DNA of 64,000 nt from Zoogloea oryzae (GCF_030161255.1 NZ_BSPX01000004.1:62001-126000); one strand, 5' to 3'; counted from the first letter of the stretch, positions 25,723-33,870 are shown. Translations and numbers: made by a program. Notes: generated from the sequence alone by a model not told the origin.

Positions 25723-26916
25723 TCAGCGATCACGCAAGGCTTCTCGGAGCTGAGCCAGGTAGGCACGTGCGACCTCGGGGTCAGCCGCACGGGATGCCGG
25801 CGGTGACGAGGGCGCAGGTGACGGGGGCGCTGGCGGTGCCGATGCACTTTCTCCGGCCCAGGCCTTGAACTCCCCGCGGATCGCCTTCTGGATGATGCCA
25901 AACAGGTAGCCGGCCGGGTTGCGTACCGCGCTGTTGTGGCAGCGTGCCGCCCACTCGTCGAGAACGGCCTGCCTCAGCGCCTCGTCCACCTGCTGCAGCG
26001 CCACCAGCGCGCCGGCCTGCTGCTCGTCCTTCAAGCGCAGGAAACGGTCCGGCAGCCGCAGGTTCTGCAAGGCCCTCGCGCGCGGTACTGTACGTACTTC
26101 ATTTATACGATCATTACGTACTGTACGGTCCTCCTTCGGAATCCGAAGAGAGCCGTCCGGCGCGGGTTTCGGCCCTGCTTCGGATTCCGAAGACGGGCGC
26201 GCAGCATTCCGAAGAAGGGCTTCCTGGCCTTCTTCGGATTCGTGGTCCGCACCCTCCTGTGGATAACCTGGCGTCGTCCAGCCATGCAGCGCCATGCGCT
26301 GCGCGAGCACCTGCAAGCGGGTCGGCAGCGTGCGCCCGCTGAGCAGCGGGTCTTCAGCGATCTCCCGCAGCGTGTTCATGCCCACGACCTGCACCGCCTT
26401 CGCCGCGTGCGTGAGCGCTTGGCTCACCAGGCCCAGATAGTCGGGGTCGAGCTGCATCGCCTCGAAGGGCGACAGCGGTTCGTCGTGCAGCACGTAGAGG
26501 TTGCCTTGGATACGGCCGGTCTTCGGGTCGCGCCGTCGTCGCACCAGGCTCAGCCAGCGCGTCAGCCGCAGCAGCGTCAGGGCGCGCGCCACGGTCTCGT
26601 GCGATGCCTGCGCCGCGCAGGGCATCGAGGCCAGGTAGGGGCGCAATTGGTCGTAGGTGGGAAAGGCGGTCACGCCGTCGTCGTTGAGCTGCAGGCGGAA
26701 CACCTGCCAGGCGTTGCGCTCCAGCGGCGTCAGGCGTCGGTCGAGGAACAGTCGGCGCGGCACGCTCTCATGGCGGTTGCCGCTGTAGAGGAAACCGTCG
26801 GCGGCCGGCGCCGTGCCCTGCGCCGGTTCCTTCGGCTCAAGGTGCCGCAGCGCCTCGTCGAACAACGCCGACAGCGCAACGGGGCCTTCGCGCCGTGGTG
26901 CGCCGCCCGTGGTCAT
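25723..26916 (-). CDS. STY4528 family island replication protein
   Basis: The 397-residue protein has a helical N-terminal half with LTPLERNAWQVFRLQLNDDGVTAFPTYDQLRPYLA and HETVARALTLLRLTRWLSLVRRRRDPKTGRIQGNLYVLHDEPLSPFEA, the helix-turn-helix-type pattern of the STY4528 pathogenicity-island replication family. Residues about 215-275 are a disordered Ser/Glu/Pro/Arg-rich linker, followed by LQNLRLPDRFLRLKDEQQAG and a C-terminal segment with AVRNPAGYLFGIIQKAIRGEFKAW, as in plasmid/phage replication proteins. The DNA for the linker holds palindromic iterons, an AT-rich stretch and a DnaA box (26,085-26,266), so this may be both initiator and origin. It is 2 bases from DUF2857. Confidence 0.85.
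   Translation of the reverse strand: MTTGGAPRREGPVALSALFDEALRHLEPKEPAQGTAPAADGFLYSGNRHESVPRRLFLDRRLTPLERNAWQVFRLQLNDDGVTAFPTYDQLRPYLASMPCAAQASHETVARALTLLRLTRWLSLVRRRRDPKTGRIQGNLYVLHDEPLSPFEAMQLDPDYLGLVSQALTHAAKAVQVVGMNTLREIAEDPLLSGRTLPTRLQVLAQRMALHGWTTPGYPQEGADHESEEGQEALLRNAARPSSESEAGPKPAPDGSLRIPKEDRTVRNDRINEVRTVPRARALQNLRLPDRFLRLKDEQQAGALVALQQVDEALRQAVLDEWAARCHNSAVRNPAGYLFGIIQKAIRGEFKAWAGESASAPPAPPSPAPSSPPASRAADPEVARAYLAQLREALRDR
26085..26266. other. candidate replication origin inside STY4528 gene
   Basis: Two copies of GTACTGTACG (26,085-26,094 and 26,118-26,127, 33 bases apart) flank an AT-rich segment unusual for this DNA. Next come two palindromes CTTCGGAATCCGAAG (26,134-26,148) and CTTCGGATTCCGAAG (26,178-26,192), 44 bases apart, and two half sites (26,206-26,214 and 26,232-26,241) that are inverted to each other. 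A perfect DnaA box, TTATCCACA on the - strand, is at 26,258-26,266. Iterons inside an initiator gene are known from lambda O and several plasmids. Confidence 0.6.
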
Positions 26917-26918
26917 GG

Positions 26919-27479
26919 CTACACCAGCCCCTGGTCGATCCAGTTGCGTATCGCCGACCAGATCACCGACATGGGCAGGGTCATGGCCTCGGCCAGGTCC
27001 ATGGTCAGCGCCAGCATCGCCATGTCGTCGGTCAGGGCGACATGGCGCTCGGCGACGCCGGCCTTCCAGCGCTCCCACAAGGCCACGTCCTGCGCCTCGT
27101 CGAGTACCGGATGCCGGCCCTTGCGCTTGGGCAGCCCGAGGATGTCGCGGCGCAGCGCCACTTCCTGATGCGTGAGGCCGTAGAACTTGCTGACCATCTC
27201 CGTGCTCGCCCCCAAGCGCAGCATGCGGTCCACCGTGGCGATCTCCCGCTCCACGTCGTGCACCTGGCTCAGCAGCCGCTTCAACACTTCCCGGTTCACC
27301 GATACCGAACACCACGACACCGTGGCATTCACCAGCATGCTCACGAGCTCGGGGTGTTTCAGCGCATCCAGCTCCTCCTCGCCGAAGCCCATGGCCTTGC
27401 AGCGGCGCAACTGGCCGTTGCGCAGGTCATGCAGGGCCTGGGCGATCACGGCCTGGTTGAGCGGGTGCGGTGCCGACAT
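26919..27479 (-). CDS. DUF2857 protein, InrR-like
   Basis: This 186-residue helical protein contains LNQAVIAQALHDLRNGQLRRCKAMGFGEEELDALKHPELVSMLVNATVSWCSVSVNREVL and LGASTEMVSKFYGLTHQEVALRRDILGLPKRKGRHP, the signature of DUF2857 (STY4526-like). The second stretch looks like a helix-turn-helix. In ICEclc the gene at the corresponding place, near parB, is inrR, an integrase regulator; I infer equivalence from position and family. It lies 17 bases after parB and 2 bases before STY4528, in the same transcription unit. Confidence 0.82.
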   Translation of the reverse strand: MSAPHPLNQAVIAQALHDLRNGQLRRCKAMGFGEEELDALKHPELVSMLVNATVSWCSVSVNREVLKRLLSQVHDVEREIATVDRMLRLGASTEMVSKFYGLTHQEVALRRDILGLPKRKGRHPVLDEAQDVALWERWKAGVAERHVALTDDMAMLALTMDLAEAMTLPMSVIWSAIRNWIDQGLV

Positions 27480-27496
27480 ACGGGAGCCTCCTGCGC

Positions 27497-29146
27497 TCAG
27501 GAATCCTGGCTCGCTACGCCGGCTTCCAGATCCAGCAGCCGGCGCGCCAGGCGCAGCAGACGGAACAGCTTCACCAGCGCAGCATCGCTCAGGCGTGTGG
27601 CCGAGCCGCCATGGCCATGGAGCAGCGCCGCCAGCTCATCGGCCAGCCGCGCGCGGTCCAATCCGTTCGCGGCGGGCGGCGCTGCACTCAGCGCATGCAG
27701 CAGGGTCAGCACCGCCCGCGCGAACACCGGCAGCGCCTTCGCCTGGCCCACGGCCGGCGCCACGCAGACGAAGCCGATGCCGCCGTCGCTGGCCTCGATG
27801 TGGTCGGCTACCGCTGCGTCCCCGGCGATCTCGCGCGCGAATTGCGCGATGTGCACGCGCAGGCGATCCGGCACGTCCAAGCTCGGCTCGATGTACCAGA
27901 CGTCCGAGATGGGATAGAGTCCGCCCGCCTGCACGGGGATCGCACGCAGCGCATCGGCCTCGAAGTCGGGCAGCTTGTCGCCGAGCTGGTCCGCGACCAT
28001 CCGTTGGATGGACTGCAGGCGCTCGGTGGTCGGCGCCGGCGTCACGATGTGCCCTTGCAGGCGCTCGTCGCGCTGCCCGTCCCGGGCGTTTGGTGCAGCG
28101 GCAGGTGGTGCCGAGGGTGTCTCTGCCGGTGGCGCGACGGGCGAGGTGTCCCGTGGCGTTGGCGCCGCGGGCGACAGTTGCGGCGTGATGGCTGGCGCCG
28201 CAGGTGCGACAGGCGTTGCCGGGTTCGGCGCGGCCGGCTCGCTGGTCAATACTCGCTGACGGCTTTCGCTGTCATCGACCTCCAATGCCAGCGTGTCGTA
28301 GTCCGCTTCCAGCAGCTCGGCCATCTGACCCACCAGTTCGTCCTGCACGCGCTGGGGCGAGAAGCCCTCCGGCTGCGTGTCGAACTGCGACAGCACATCC
28401 TGAAACAGCGAAGCGAAGTCCACGGTCAGCGGCCGGCCCAGCGCACGCCGCTCCCAGGTGCGCTCGCACGCCTTGCGCAGCACTGCGAGCCGGTCCACCT
28501 GATGCCGGCCCAATCCGCCGTACAACAGCGTCGGGATCGCCGGCAGCAGATAGCGCACCGCATCGTTCATGCGGCTGATGTGTGACTGCGGCACCGGATA
28601 GCCGTCGGCCGTCAGTCGCCGCGCGAGTTCGCTTTGCGACAGCGCCTGGCCGCTTTCCTGCTCGTAGAACTCGCGCGCCTTCTCGATGCCCAAGGCCCGC
28701 TCGATGAAGGTCAGGCCGCCGCGCAGCTCGTTCTCGGCCAGATGCCCGGTCAGCGCCACGATTTCGCCGCGCGCCGGCCACGGGCGGAACAGGCACGCAA
28801 TGCGGAAGAAGCGTTCCTCCTTGGTCTCGCTCCACAACTCGCGCAGGATCGCCAGCCGCGTGTTGCCGCCGTTGCGAATAATGTAGTGCGCCTCGCCCGG
28901 CCTGCGCGTGATCGCGGGGGGCGCGTCCAGCCCACGTTCGCGGATGGACGCCTTGATCTCCGCATAGGCCGGGTTGCGCGTCACGCGTGGGTCGTGGTCG
29001 TAGGGCCGCAACTGGTCCAGCGTCACCACCATCGGCGTGTCGGCGATGGGGTCGCTCAAGGTCGCGGCCGAAGGGCCGCTGCGCTCGAAGCCGGTGGCCA
29101 GCAGCTTGGCAGCCATGTCCTGCGGCGTCAGCTCAGCCACGGCCAT
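27497..29146 (-). CDS. parB: ICE ParB family partition/nuclease-like protein
   Basis: The 549-residue protein has the ParB/Srx domain at about 35-130: MVVTLDQLRPYDHDPRVTRNPAYAEIKASIRERGLDAPPAIT, then YIIRNGGNTRLAILRELW. A helix-turn-helix (LSQSELARRLTADGYPVPQSHISRM) follows at about 180-205. Residues about 280-370 form a Pro/Ala/Thr-rich linker, and the C-terminal third is a separate globular domain with IQRMVADQLGDKLPDFEADALR, typical of the long ICE ParB (TIGR03764). It partners the ParA encoded just upstream and should bind centromere-like sites on the element. AGGAGA lies very close to the chosen ATG; a start 39 bases upstream is possible. Confidence 0.88.
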   Translation of the reverse strand: MAVAELTPQDMAAKLLATGFERSGPSAATLSDPIADTPMVVTLDQLRPYDHDPRVTRNPAYAEIKASIRERGLDAPPAITRRPGEAHYIIRNGGNTRLAILRELWSETKEERFFRIACLFRPWPARGEIVALTGHLAENELRGGLTFIERALGIEKAREFYEQESGQALSQSELARRLTADGYPVPQSHISRMNDAVRYLLPAIPTLLYGGLGRHQVDRLAVLRKACERTWERRALGRPLTVDFASLFQDVLSQFDTQPEGFSPQRVQDELVGQMAELLEADYDTLALEVDDSESRQRVLTSEPAAPNPATPVAPAAPAITPQLSPAAPTPRDTSPVAPPAETPSAPPAAAPNARDGQRDERLQGHIVTPAPTTERLQSIQRMVADQLGDKLPDFEADALRAIPVQAGGLYPISDVWYIEPSLDVPDRLRVHIAQFAREIAGDAAVADHIEASDGGIGFVCVAPAVGQAKALPVFARAVLTLLHALSAAPPAANGLDRARLADELAALLHGHGGSATRLSDAALVKLFRLLRLARRLLDLEAGVASQDS

Positions 29147-29369
29147 TCTCCTGCGCCTGTCGGTCGGCGCGGCGAAGCTGCGCACGGGCGTTGCGCTCGG
29201 CGCGGTGGTCGCTCGCCGTCGAGCTGGTGTAGATCGGCGCGCAGCCTTGCTTCGTGAACAGCAGGTGCCCGCCGCGGGTGCGCACCACCTTCCAACCTTC
29301 TCCCAGGGCGAACTCGATCAGCCCTCGCAGCCGCTTGTGGCCGCGGGCCAGGTCATGTGCGCTGGCCAT
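29133..29369 (-). CDS. HicA-like small protein between parA and parB (Shi-like position)
   Basis: The 78-residue basic protein reads MASAHDLARGHKRLRGLIEF and then LGEGWKVVRTRGGHLLFTKQGC, which resembles the small double-stranded RNA-binding-like fold of HicA toxins, including the Gly-His of the active strand (HicA: GSH). It overlaps parA by 17 bases and parB by 14. In ICEclc a small gene called shi lies near parA and, with parA, affects division of transfer-competent cells; whether this is the same gene is an inference from position. No HicB-like antitoxin is next to it, which argues against a classical HicAB pair. Confidence 0.65.
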   Translation of the reverse strand: MASAHDLARGHKRLRGLIEFALGEGWKVVRTRGGHLLFTKQGCAPIYTSSTASDHRAERNARAQLRRADRQAQENGRG

Positions 29370-30219
29370 GGCCGGCCCCTCCCGCGTCGCCTCGGCCGGT
29401 GACGAGCGCAAAGCGCTCCTGCCACGCCGGGAACAGCTCGCCGGCCAGCGCGCGCATGGTCTCCAATGCGGCAGGTGCCGTGCGGCCCGCCGGCTGGCGG
29501 TATTCCACCCGATGCACCGGCAGTCCGCGCGTCGCGGCGCGCGGATAGGCTTCAATCGCCGGCACGTCGGTGTCCAGCACGCGCACGCCAGGCTGCTCCT
29601 GGAATACCTGACGCAGCGCCTGCTGGATCAGCCGCGCATTCGACGACACCGGATGCACGCGGTTGATGAGCAGGTGCAGCGGCGGCGGCTCGATGCCGAG
29701 GTGGCGGTACGGCGCGATGTCCTCGATGAGTTGCAGCGTGCCGCGCCGCAGCTCGCGCGCCGCGAGGATTTCCGGCGTCACCGGCGAAAGCGCCAAGTTC
29801 GAGGCCAGCACCGCCATCTCCAGCAGCACGCTGCGCGCGCCCTGGGTGTCGATCAGCAGCAGGTCGTAGTGCGGCGCCAGCGTGGGCAGCAGGTGGCGCA
29901 GCCGCAATCTGCCATCGGGCGCGTGCAGCAGCAGCGTGTTCAGCTCGCCGCGGTCGTCGTTCGAGAGCACCAGGTCAAGCCGCTCGATCGCGGTGCGCGA
30001 CACCAGTTGCTCGGCGCGCTGCTCGTTGTAGGCCAGCATCTCGTAGATGCCGGCCGGCGCGCGCTCGGCCAGCGTGAAGTAGCTCGACAGCGTGGGCTGC
30101 ACGTCCAGGTCCAGCAGCAGCACGCGCAGCCCGGTGTCGGCTGCGAAGCCGCCCAGGTTGGCCGCCGTCGTGGTCTTGCCGACGCCGCCCTTGGTCGAAA
30201 TGATGGACACCACCTGCAT
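29353..30219 (-). CDS. parA: ParA/Soj partition ATPase
   Basis: The 288-residue protein begins MQVVSIISTKGGVGKTTTAANLGGFA, with the deviant Walker A KGGVGKTT at residues about 10-17, then LLLDLDVQPTLSSYF (A') and HYDLLLIDTQGARSV (Walker B). Length and motifs fit the ParA/Soj family encoded at one end of PFGI-1 and ICEclc elements, where they support stable maintenance of the excised element. It is 40 bases after alpA, and its 3' end overlaps the small HicA-like gene. GAGAGGCCC precedes the ATG. Confidence 0.93.
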   Translation of the reverse strand: MQVVSIISTKGGVGKTTTAANLGGFAADTGLRVLLLDLDVQPTLSSYFTLAERAPAGIYEMLAYNEQRAEQLVSRTAIERLDLVLSNDDRGELNTLLLHAPDGRLRLRHLLPTLAPHYDLLLIDTQGARSVLLEMAVLASNLALSPVTPEILAARELRRGTLQLIEDIAPYRHLGIEPPPLHLLINRVHPVSSNARLIQQALRQVFQEQPGVRVLDTDVPAIEAYPRAATRGLPVHRVEYRQPAGRTAPAALETMRALAGELFPAWQERFALVTGRGDAGGAGHGQRT

Positions 30220-30259
30220 GGGCCTCTCCCGGTTGAATGGCATGTACCGAGGAAAAGCG

Positions 30260-30478
30260 TCAGGCGCGCTCATCGAGGCGATCGGCGATCCATTGCTCGA
30301 CCTCCGCCGAGTCCCAGCCCACGGCGCGCACGCCCAAGCGCAGCGCCTTGGGGAACTTGCCTTCTTTCATCAGGCTGTAGATGTGCGCGCGCTTGAAGCC
30401 GGTTTTGGCCTCGACTTCGGCGCGACGCAGGATGCGGTGCTCGGCCGGCACTGCCGGCGCGGTGGTCTGCGAAGACAT
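30260..30478 (-). CDS. alpA: AlpA-type DNA-binding regulator
   Basis: The 72-residue protein carries a MerR/AlpA-like winged helix-turn-helix: ILRRAEVEAKTGFKRAHIYSLMKEGKFPKALRLG followed by VGWDSAEVEQWIADRLDER. Proteins of this type are excisionase or transcription regulators. In ICEclc alpA heads the alpA-parA-parB series and its promoter is a key bistable switch point; the same order is seen here. Two copies of a 12-bp palindrome lie 77-110 bases upstream of the ATG. AAGGAGTGTCTCTC precedes the start. Confidence 0.88.
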   Translation of the reverse strand: MSSQTTAPAVPAEHRILRRAEVEAKTGFKRAHIYSLMKEGKFPKALRLGVRAVGWDSAEVEQWIADRLDERA

Positions 30479-30553
30479 GAGAGACACTCCTTGACGCTCA
30501 CTGGCGCTGTTCGGAAAGTGCCTCGTATTCAATACACCGCGGTCGCCGAAATC

Positions 30554-30588
30554 ACTGCAATTGCAGAAGCAGCGACTGCAATTGCAGT
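30554..30588. promoter_or_regulatory. paired CTGCAATTGCAG palindromes upstream of alpA
   Basis: Two perfect 12-bp palindromes, CTGCAATTGCAG, at 30,555-30,566 and 30,576-30,587. Their centres are 21 bases apart, two helical turns, so two dimers would bind the same DNA face. They lie between alpA (start 30,478) and the 252-aa gene. Confidence 0.75.
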
Positions 30589-30619
30589 GCGCCGCATCGG
30601 CATCATGCTGGCCGCGTCG

Positions 30620-31378
30620 TCAGCACGACGCCTCCAGGTGGCGCCGCGCCTGCGCGAGCTTGCTCCACAGCGTCCGCTCGCTGAGACCCGGCCGCCCCTC
30701 ATGGTGTGCGATCAGCGCGCTGACCACGGCATCCATGCTGCGGAACGACGAATAGGCCGCGCCTGACGGCGAATTGCCCAGCAGCAGCGTCAGCAGTCCG
30801 CCGATGATGTTGAGGTAAGTCGTCTCGCTGCGCAGGCCAGGCTCGCGCGCCTGTTCGTCGTTGGCCGCGCGCGTGGCATGTTCCTTCGCCAGTGCTTCGT
30901 GCGCGGTGCGCAGCGTTTCATGCACCAGGGCAAGTTCGGCAAGTTGCGACTTCGCTGCTTCGCGATCGGCCAGCAGAATGTTGAGCGTGTCCACGCTCAC
31001 CGCCGGATGCACCGCGCGTTCGATGCCGTCAAACAAAAACCCCGGCCGATCGCCGGGGTAGAACTGCGACATCCACGCTTTCAAGTCCACGTGGCGCACG
31101 GTCAACTCGGGGTCGTCGAGCGCCGGCCGCTGCGAGTCCAGCACGATGCCGGCCTTGCCACCGGGCAATTCGCCATGCGTCAGCGCGTCGAAGATGCGCT
31201 CGGCATACAGGCGCAGCAGCGGCCAGCGCGGGAATTCGCCGGGCTCCGGCATGGCACGCTGCTCCAGCGCTTCCAGAATACGCTGCTCGAAGCGCAGGAG
31301 ACCGCACCAGCGGACGGCCGCCTCGATCGGTCGGTAGTACGTCTTTGCGCCAAAGGCGTGGCTGCTCGATTTCGGCAT
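30620..31378 (-). CDS. ICE-end conserved protein of unknown function
   Basis: The 252-residue soluble protein begins MPKSSSHAFGAKTYYRPIEAAVRWCGLLRFEQRILEAL. It contains a helical middle with LNILLADREAAKSQLAELALVHETLRTAHEALAKEH (probable coiled coil, about residues 125-165) and ends GRPGLSERTLWSKLAQARRHLEASC. I recognise no domain with certainty. Proteins like this are found at the alpA end of related ICEs. It is transcribed toward alpA with a 141-base gap that holds the paired palindromes. Confidence 0.65.
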   Translation of the reverse strand: MPKSSSHAFGAKTYYRPIEAAVRWCGLLRFEQRILEALEQRAMPEPGEFPRWPLLRLYAERIFDALTHGELPGGKAGIVLDSQRPALDDPELTVRHVDLKAWMSQFYPGDRPGFLFDGIERAVHPAVSVDTLNILLADREAAKSQLAELALVHETLRTAHEALAKEHATRAANDEQAREPGLRSETTYLNIIGGLLTLLLGNSPSGAAYSSFRSMDAVVSALIAHHEGRPGLSERTLWSKLAQARRHLEASC

Positions 31379-31917
31379 ATCGCGCTCTTCCCATCGTCGG
31401 ATCGACACATGGCAAGCGCGCGCGGCCCACATGGGCGCAGCGATTGCCCAAAGAACCCGATGAAGCGCGAGCCGGTCGGCATCGTGGTGGACGTTGGGTG
31501 CGGCGATGTCGCCGAGCGTTACGCAGGGGGCAAACCTCCTTGCGGTGCCCGCTACACCTCAACCATAATGCACCTGCGAAAAATCTTGTTACCGGCGCAA
31601 CGGTCTGAAAAGCCGCGCATCCAAGTTCGATCAGGAAGGGATGCCGCGCTTTACCGGAAAACCAGGGCAAAGTTTTCGTAGGAATACGGGCGGGGTAAAG
31701 CGCCAATGCGACTTCCGGCTGAGCCGGTTTGCATCCAGCAAGGGCTCATGCGTTCTGCGTCACTGCTGTGACCTCGACAGCTTGAAGGTGCCTTGCTTGA
31801 TGCCGGGTGGATAGGCCCGATTCGCCATCCATGCCCGTGACGCAAAAGGTCGGCCGCCGATGCAATGCGGGTCAAGGTCCAGACCGAAAGGGAATCGTAC
31901 CGTCCAAAATCCCCGCG
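31379..31917. other. 539-base region between ICE backbone and first LysR gene
   Basis: No supported intact gene. A short - strand frame ending at 31,760 (PFGLDLDPHC..., PPGIKQGTFKL...) has no good start and may be the remnant of a C-terminus. The part next to 31,378 should contain the promoter of the 252-aa gene. This gap marks the change from conserved backbone to cargo. Confidence 0.4.
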
Positions 31918-32826
31918 TCACATCGGGCGTTGATCGGTGCCTTGCGGGCGTCCGACACGCTCCACGCGGTCGATGAACTGCCGCAGCGGCTCCATGATTT
32001 CGCCTTCGGGTCGCAGTAGATAGGTCGTCAGCGAAGCGGTCTCGTCGGCCAGCGGCCGCACGACGACATCGGCCTGATGGCAACCCGCCAGATGCGCCGC
32101 GCTCGAAAAGCCCACGCCGTAGCCGGCGGCCACGAGGGCCAGCATCAGGGAATGGGTCTTGACGTACTCGGCTACCGTCGGCTGCGCATCCACCGTGCGG
32201 AGCAGCCGTTCGCGCTGCCGGCTGCAACCTTCGCAGACCTGGGGATCGCACAGCACCAGCGGATAGCTCGCCACTTCCTCCAGCGGCACTTCCTTGAAAG
32301 CCAGCAGCGGATGCCTGGCGGGCAAAGCCACCACCAGCGGGTCTCGCCACACCGGCATGGCGACGATGCCGGCGTCCATTTCACCAGCCAATGCAAAACC
32401 TGCGTCATACAAGTCGTTGCGCAGTCCAGTCACCAACTGCGCCAGTGGCGTTTCAAATATCCGAATGCCGACCTGTGGTGCCTCCTCGCGGCAAAGCGCA
32501 AGCAACGCCGACAAGCGGGCCTGCCCCATGTCACCAGATAGTGCGATGCGCAGCGTGTTCCGCTGGTTCGCTGCGGCGCGTGCCTTGGTCTGCGCTTGCT
32601 CGAAGGCCAGCAGTACGCGCCGGGCTTCTTCGAGGAAGACCTGTCCCGCCGGTGTGAGACGAACACTGCGTGGCAAGCGGTTGAGCAGCGGCACCCCTAA
32701 ATCCGCCTCCATCTGGCGGATCGTGCGCGACAGTGGAGACTGTTCGATGTGCAGCCGTCGAGCAGCCCGGCCGAAGTGCAGTTCCTCGGCTACGGCGATG
32801 AAGCAGCGAAGATGGCGTAAGTTCAT
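31918..32826 (-). CDS. LysR-type transcriptional regulator
   Basis: The 302-residue protein has an N-terminal winged helix-turn-helix (MNLRHLRCFIAVAEELHFGRAARRLHIEQSPLSRTIRQME) and a substrate-binding domain of the usual two-lobed type (TLRIALSGDMGQARLSALLAL, then PLVVALPARHPLL). It closely resembles the second LysR at 44,647-45,555. No obvious divergent metabolic target gene is next to it, only IS remnants. An inverted repeat just upstream of the ATG (32,832-32,870) suggests autoregulation. Inducer unknown. Confidence 0.9.
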   Translation of the reverse strand: MNLRHLRCFIAVAEELHFGRAARRLHIEQSPLSRTIRQMEADLGVPLLNRLPRSVRLTPAGQVFLEEARRVLLAFEQAQTKARAAANQRNTLRIALSGDMGQARLSALLALCREEAPQVGIRIFETPLAQLVTGLRNDLYDAGFALAGEMDAGIVAMPVWRDPLVVALPARHPLLAFKEVPLEEVASYPLVLCDPQVCEGCSRQRERLLRTVDAQPTVAEYVKTHSLMLALVAAGYGVGFSSAAHLAGCHQADVVVRPLADETASLTTYLLRPEGEIMEPLRQFIDRVERVGRPQGTDQRPM

Positions 32827-32831
32827 GCTTT

Positions 32832-32870
32832 CTCCCTACCGATGTGATCAGTCCATATCATCGTAGGGAG
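32832..32870. promoter_or_regulatory. inverted repeat at LysR promoter
   Basis: Arms CTCCCTACCGATG (32,832-32,844) and CATCGTAGGGAG (32,859-32,870), matching except for one bulged base. It lies 6-44 bases upstream of the LysR ATG, a typical place for a LysR autoregulatory site. Confidence 0.6.
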
Positions 32871-32954
32871 CCGAATAGTGCGGAGGATTCACCTCTGTAT
32901 CGAGATGAGAGCCATCCTGGGGGGTGATGCTCGGATGCTTTTCGCCCATGTCAG

Positions 32955-33434
32955 CGCCTACGGCGAAGCTCTCGTTCGAGATCGCCCAGCTGCGACGCCT
33001 GAAGTTCGGCAAGAAGAGCGAGCAGCTCGATGCCGAACAACGCGCGCTGTTCGACGAGGCTCTGGACGCCGACCTTGCCGCGGCTGAGGCGCAGCTCCAG
33101 GAACTGCTGGGCAAGAAGAAGCCGCCGGCTACGCCTGGCGCGATGCCTAAGCGCACCGCCTTGCCGGCGGACCTGCCGCGCGTGGACTGCCACCACGAGC
33201 CCGAGAACACCCGCTGCGCGTGCGGCTGTGCGCTCAAGCGCATCAGCGAGAAGCTGGACTACACGCCGGGCGTGTTCACGGTCGAGTGCCACATCCGCGG
33301 CAAGTGGACCTGCGCATAGGTGCCGAACGCTGACCCAGGCGCCGGTCCCGGCGGAGATCATCGCCAAGGGCATCCCCACCTCCGGGCTGCTCGCGTAGGT
33401 GCTGGTCGCAAAGGACTCCGACCATCTGCCGCTT
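32955..33434 (+). pseudogene. IS66 family transposase (TnpC) remnant
   Basis: The frame encodes KLSFEIAQLRRLKFGKKSEQLDAEQRALFDEALD and LPADLPRVDCHHEPENTRCACG, typical of the N-terminal third of IS66 TnpC, then KLDYTPGVFTVECHIRGKW. It is truncated at the 5' end, has a stop at 33,317-33,319, and continues in another frame with APVPAEIIAKGIPTSGLLA and DSDHLPL, again IS66-like with a further stop at about 33,396. It ends abruptly at about 33,434 against an IS110 remnant. It is not functional. Confidence 0.85.
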
Positions 33435-33870
33435 ACACGGTCGTCCCTAGGCAAGCAGGAATAAGCTGCGTGAGTGAATCGGGAGGTTTGCGTAGCTGAT
33501 GGCTGGCCAGCAGCGTCTGCGCCGGCGGCTTCACCGGCACGAAGCGCATGTGCGGGCGGGTTGCCGCCTCGCAGATCGCTGCGGCATCGGCCGCACCGTT
33601 CTTGCGTCCCTTGCCGGCCATGCGGTAGGGCGTGACGAAGTGGCCTGCAATCAGCCGCGCATCCAGCCCATAGCCGCGCAGCTTGCGTGCCCAGTGATGC
33701 GCACCGCCGCAGGCCTCCAGGGCCACCAGGCAGCCGGGAGGCAGCTCCGCGCACCAGGCCGCAAACTTGTCAGCGGCCAGCGCCTTGGCAACCACCACGC
33801 GCGCATCCACCGCATGCACCTAGATAACCCGCTTGGCCAGATCCACCCCGACTCGGGCAATCTCGTTCAT
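33433..33870 (-). pseudogene. IS110 family transposase remnant
   Basis: From an ATG at 33,868-33,870 it reads MNEIARVGVDLAKRVI, a stop, then VHAVDARVVVAKALAADKFAAWCAELPPGCLVALEACGGAHHWARKL and GHFVTPYRMAGKGRKNGAADAAAICEA, the DEDD-type N-terminal domain of IS110 transposases. The C-terminal half, including the Ser-containing domain, is missing; sequence identity ends near 33,490. The internal stop and the truncation make it a pseudogene. Confidence 0.88.

Noticed and set aside
31760..31915. Short - strand frame (PFGLDLDPHC..., ending SRSQQ)
   Set aside because: No credible start codon or ribosome site and no family recognised; perhaps a decayed C-terminus, so it is only mentioned in the intergenic entry.
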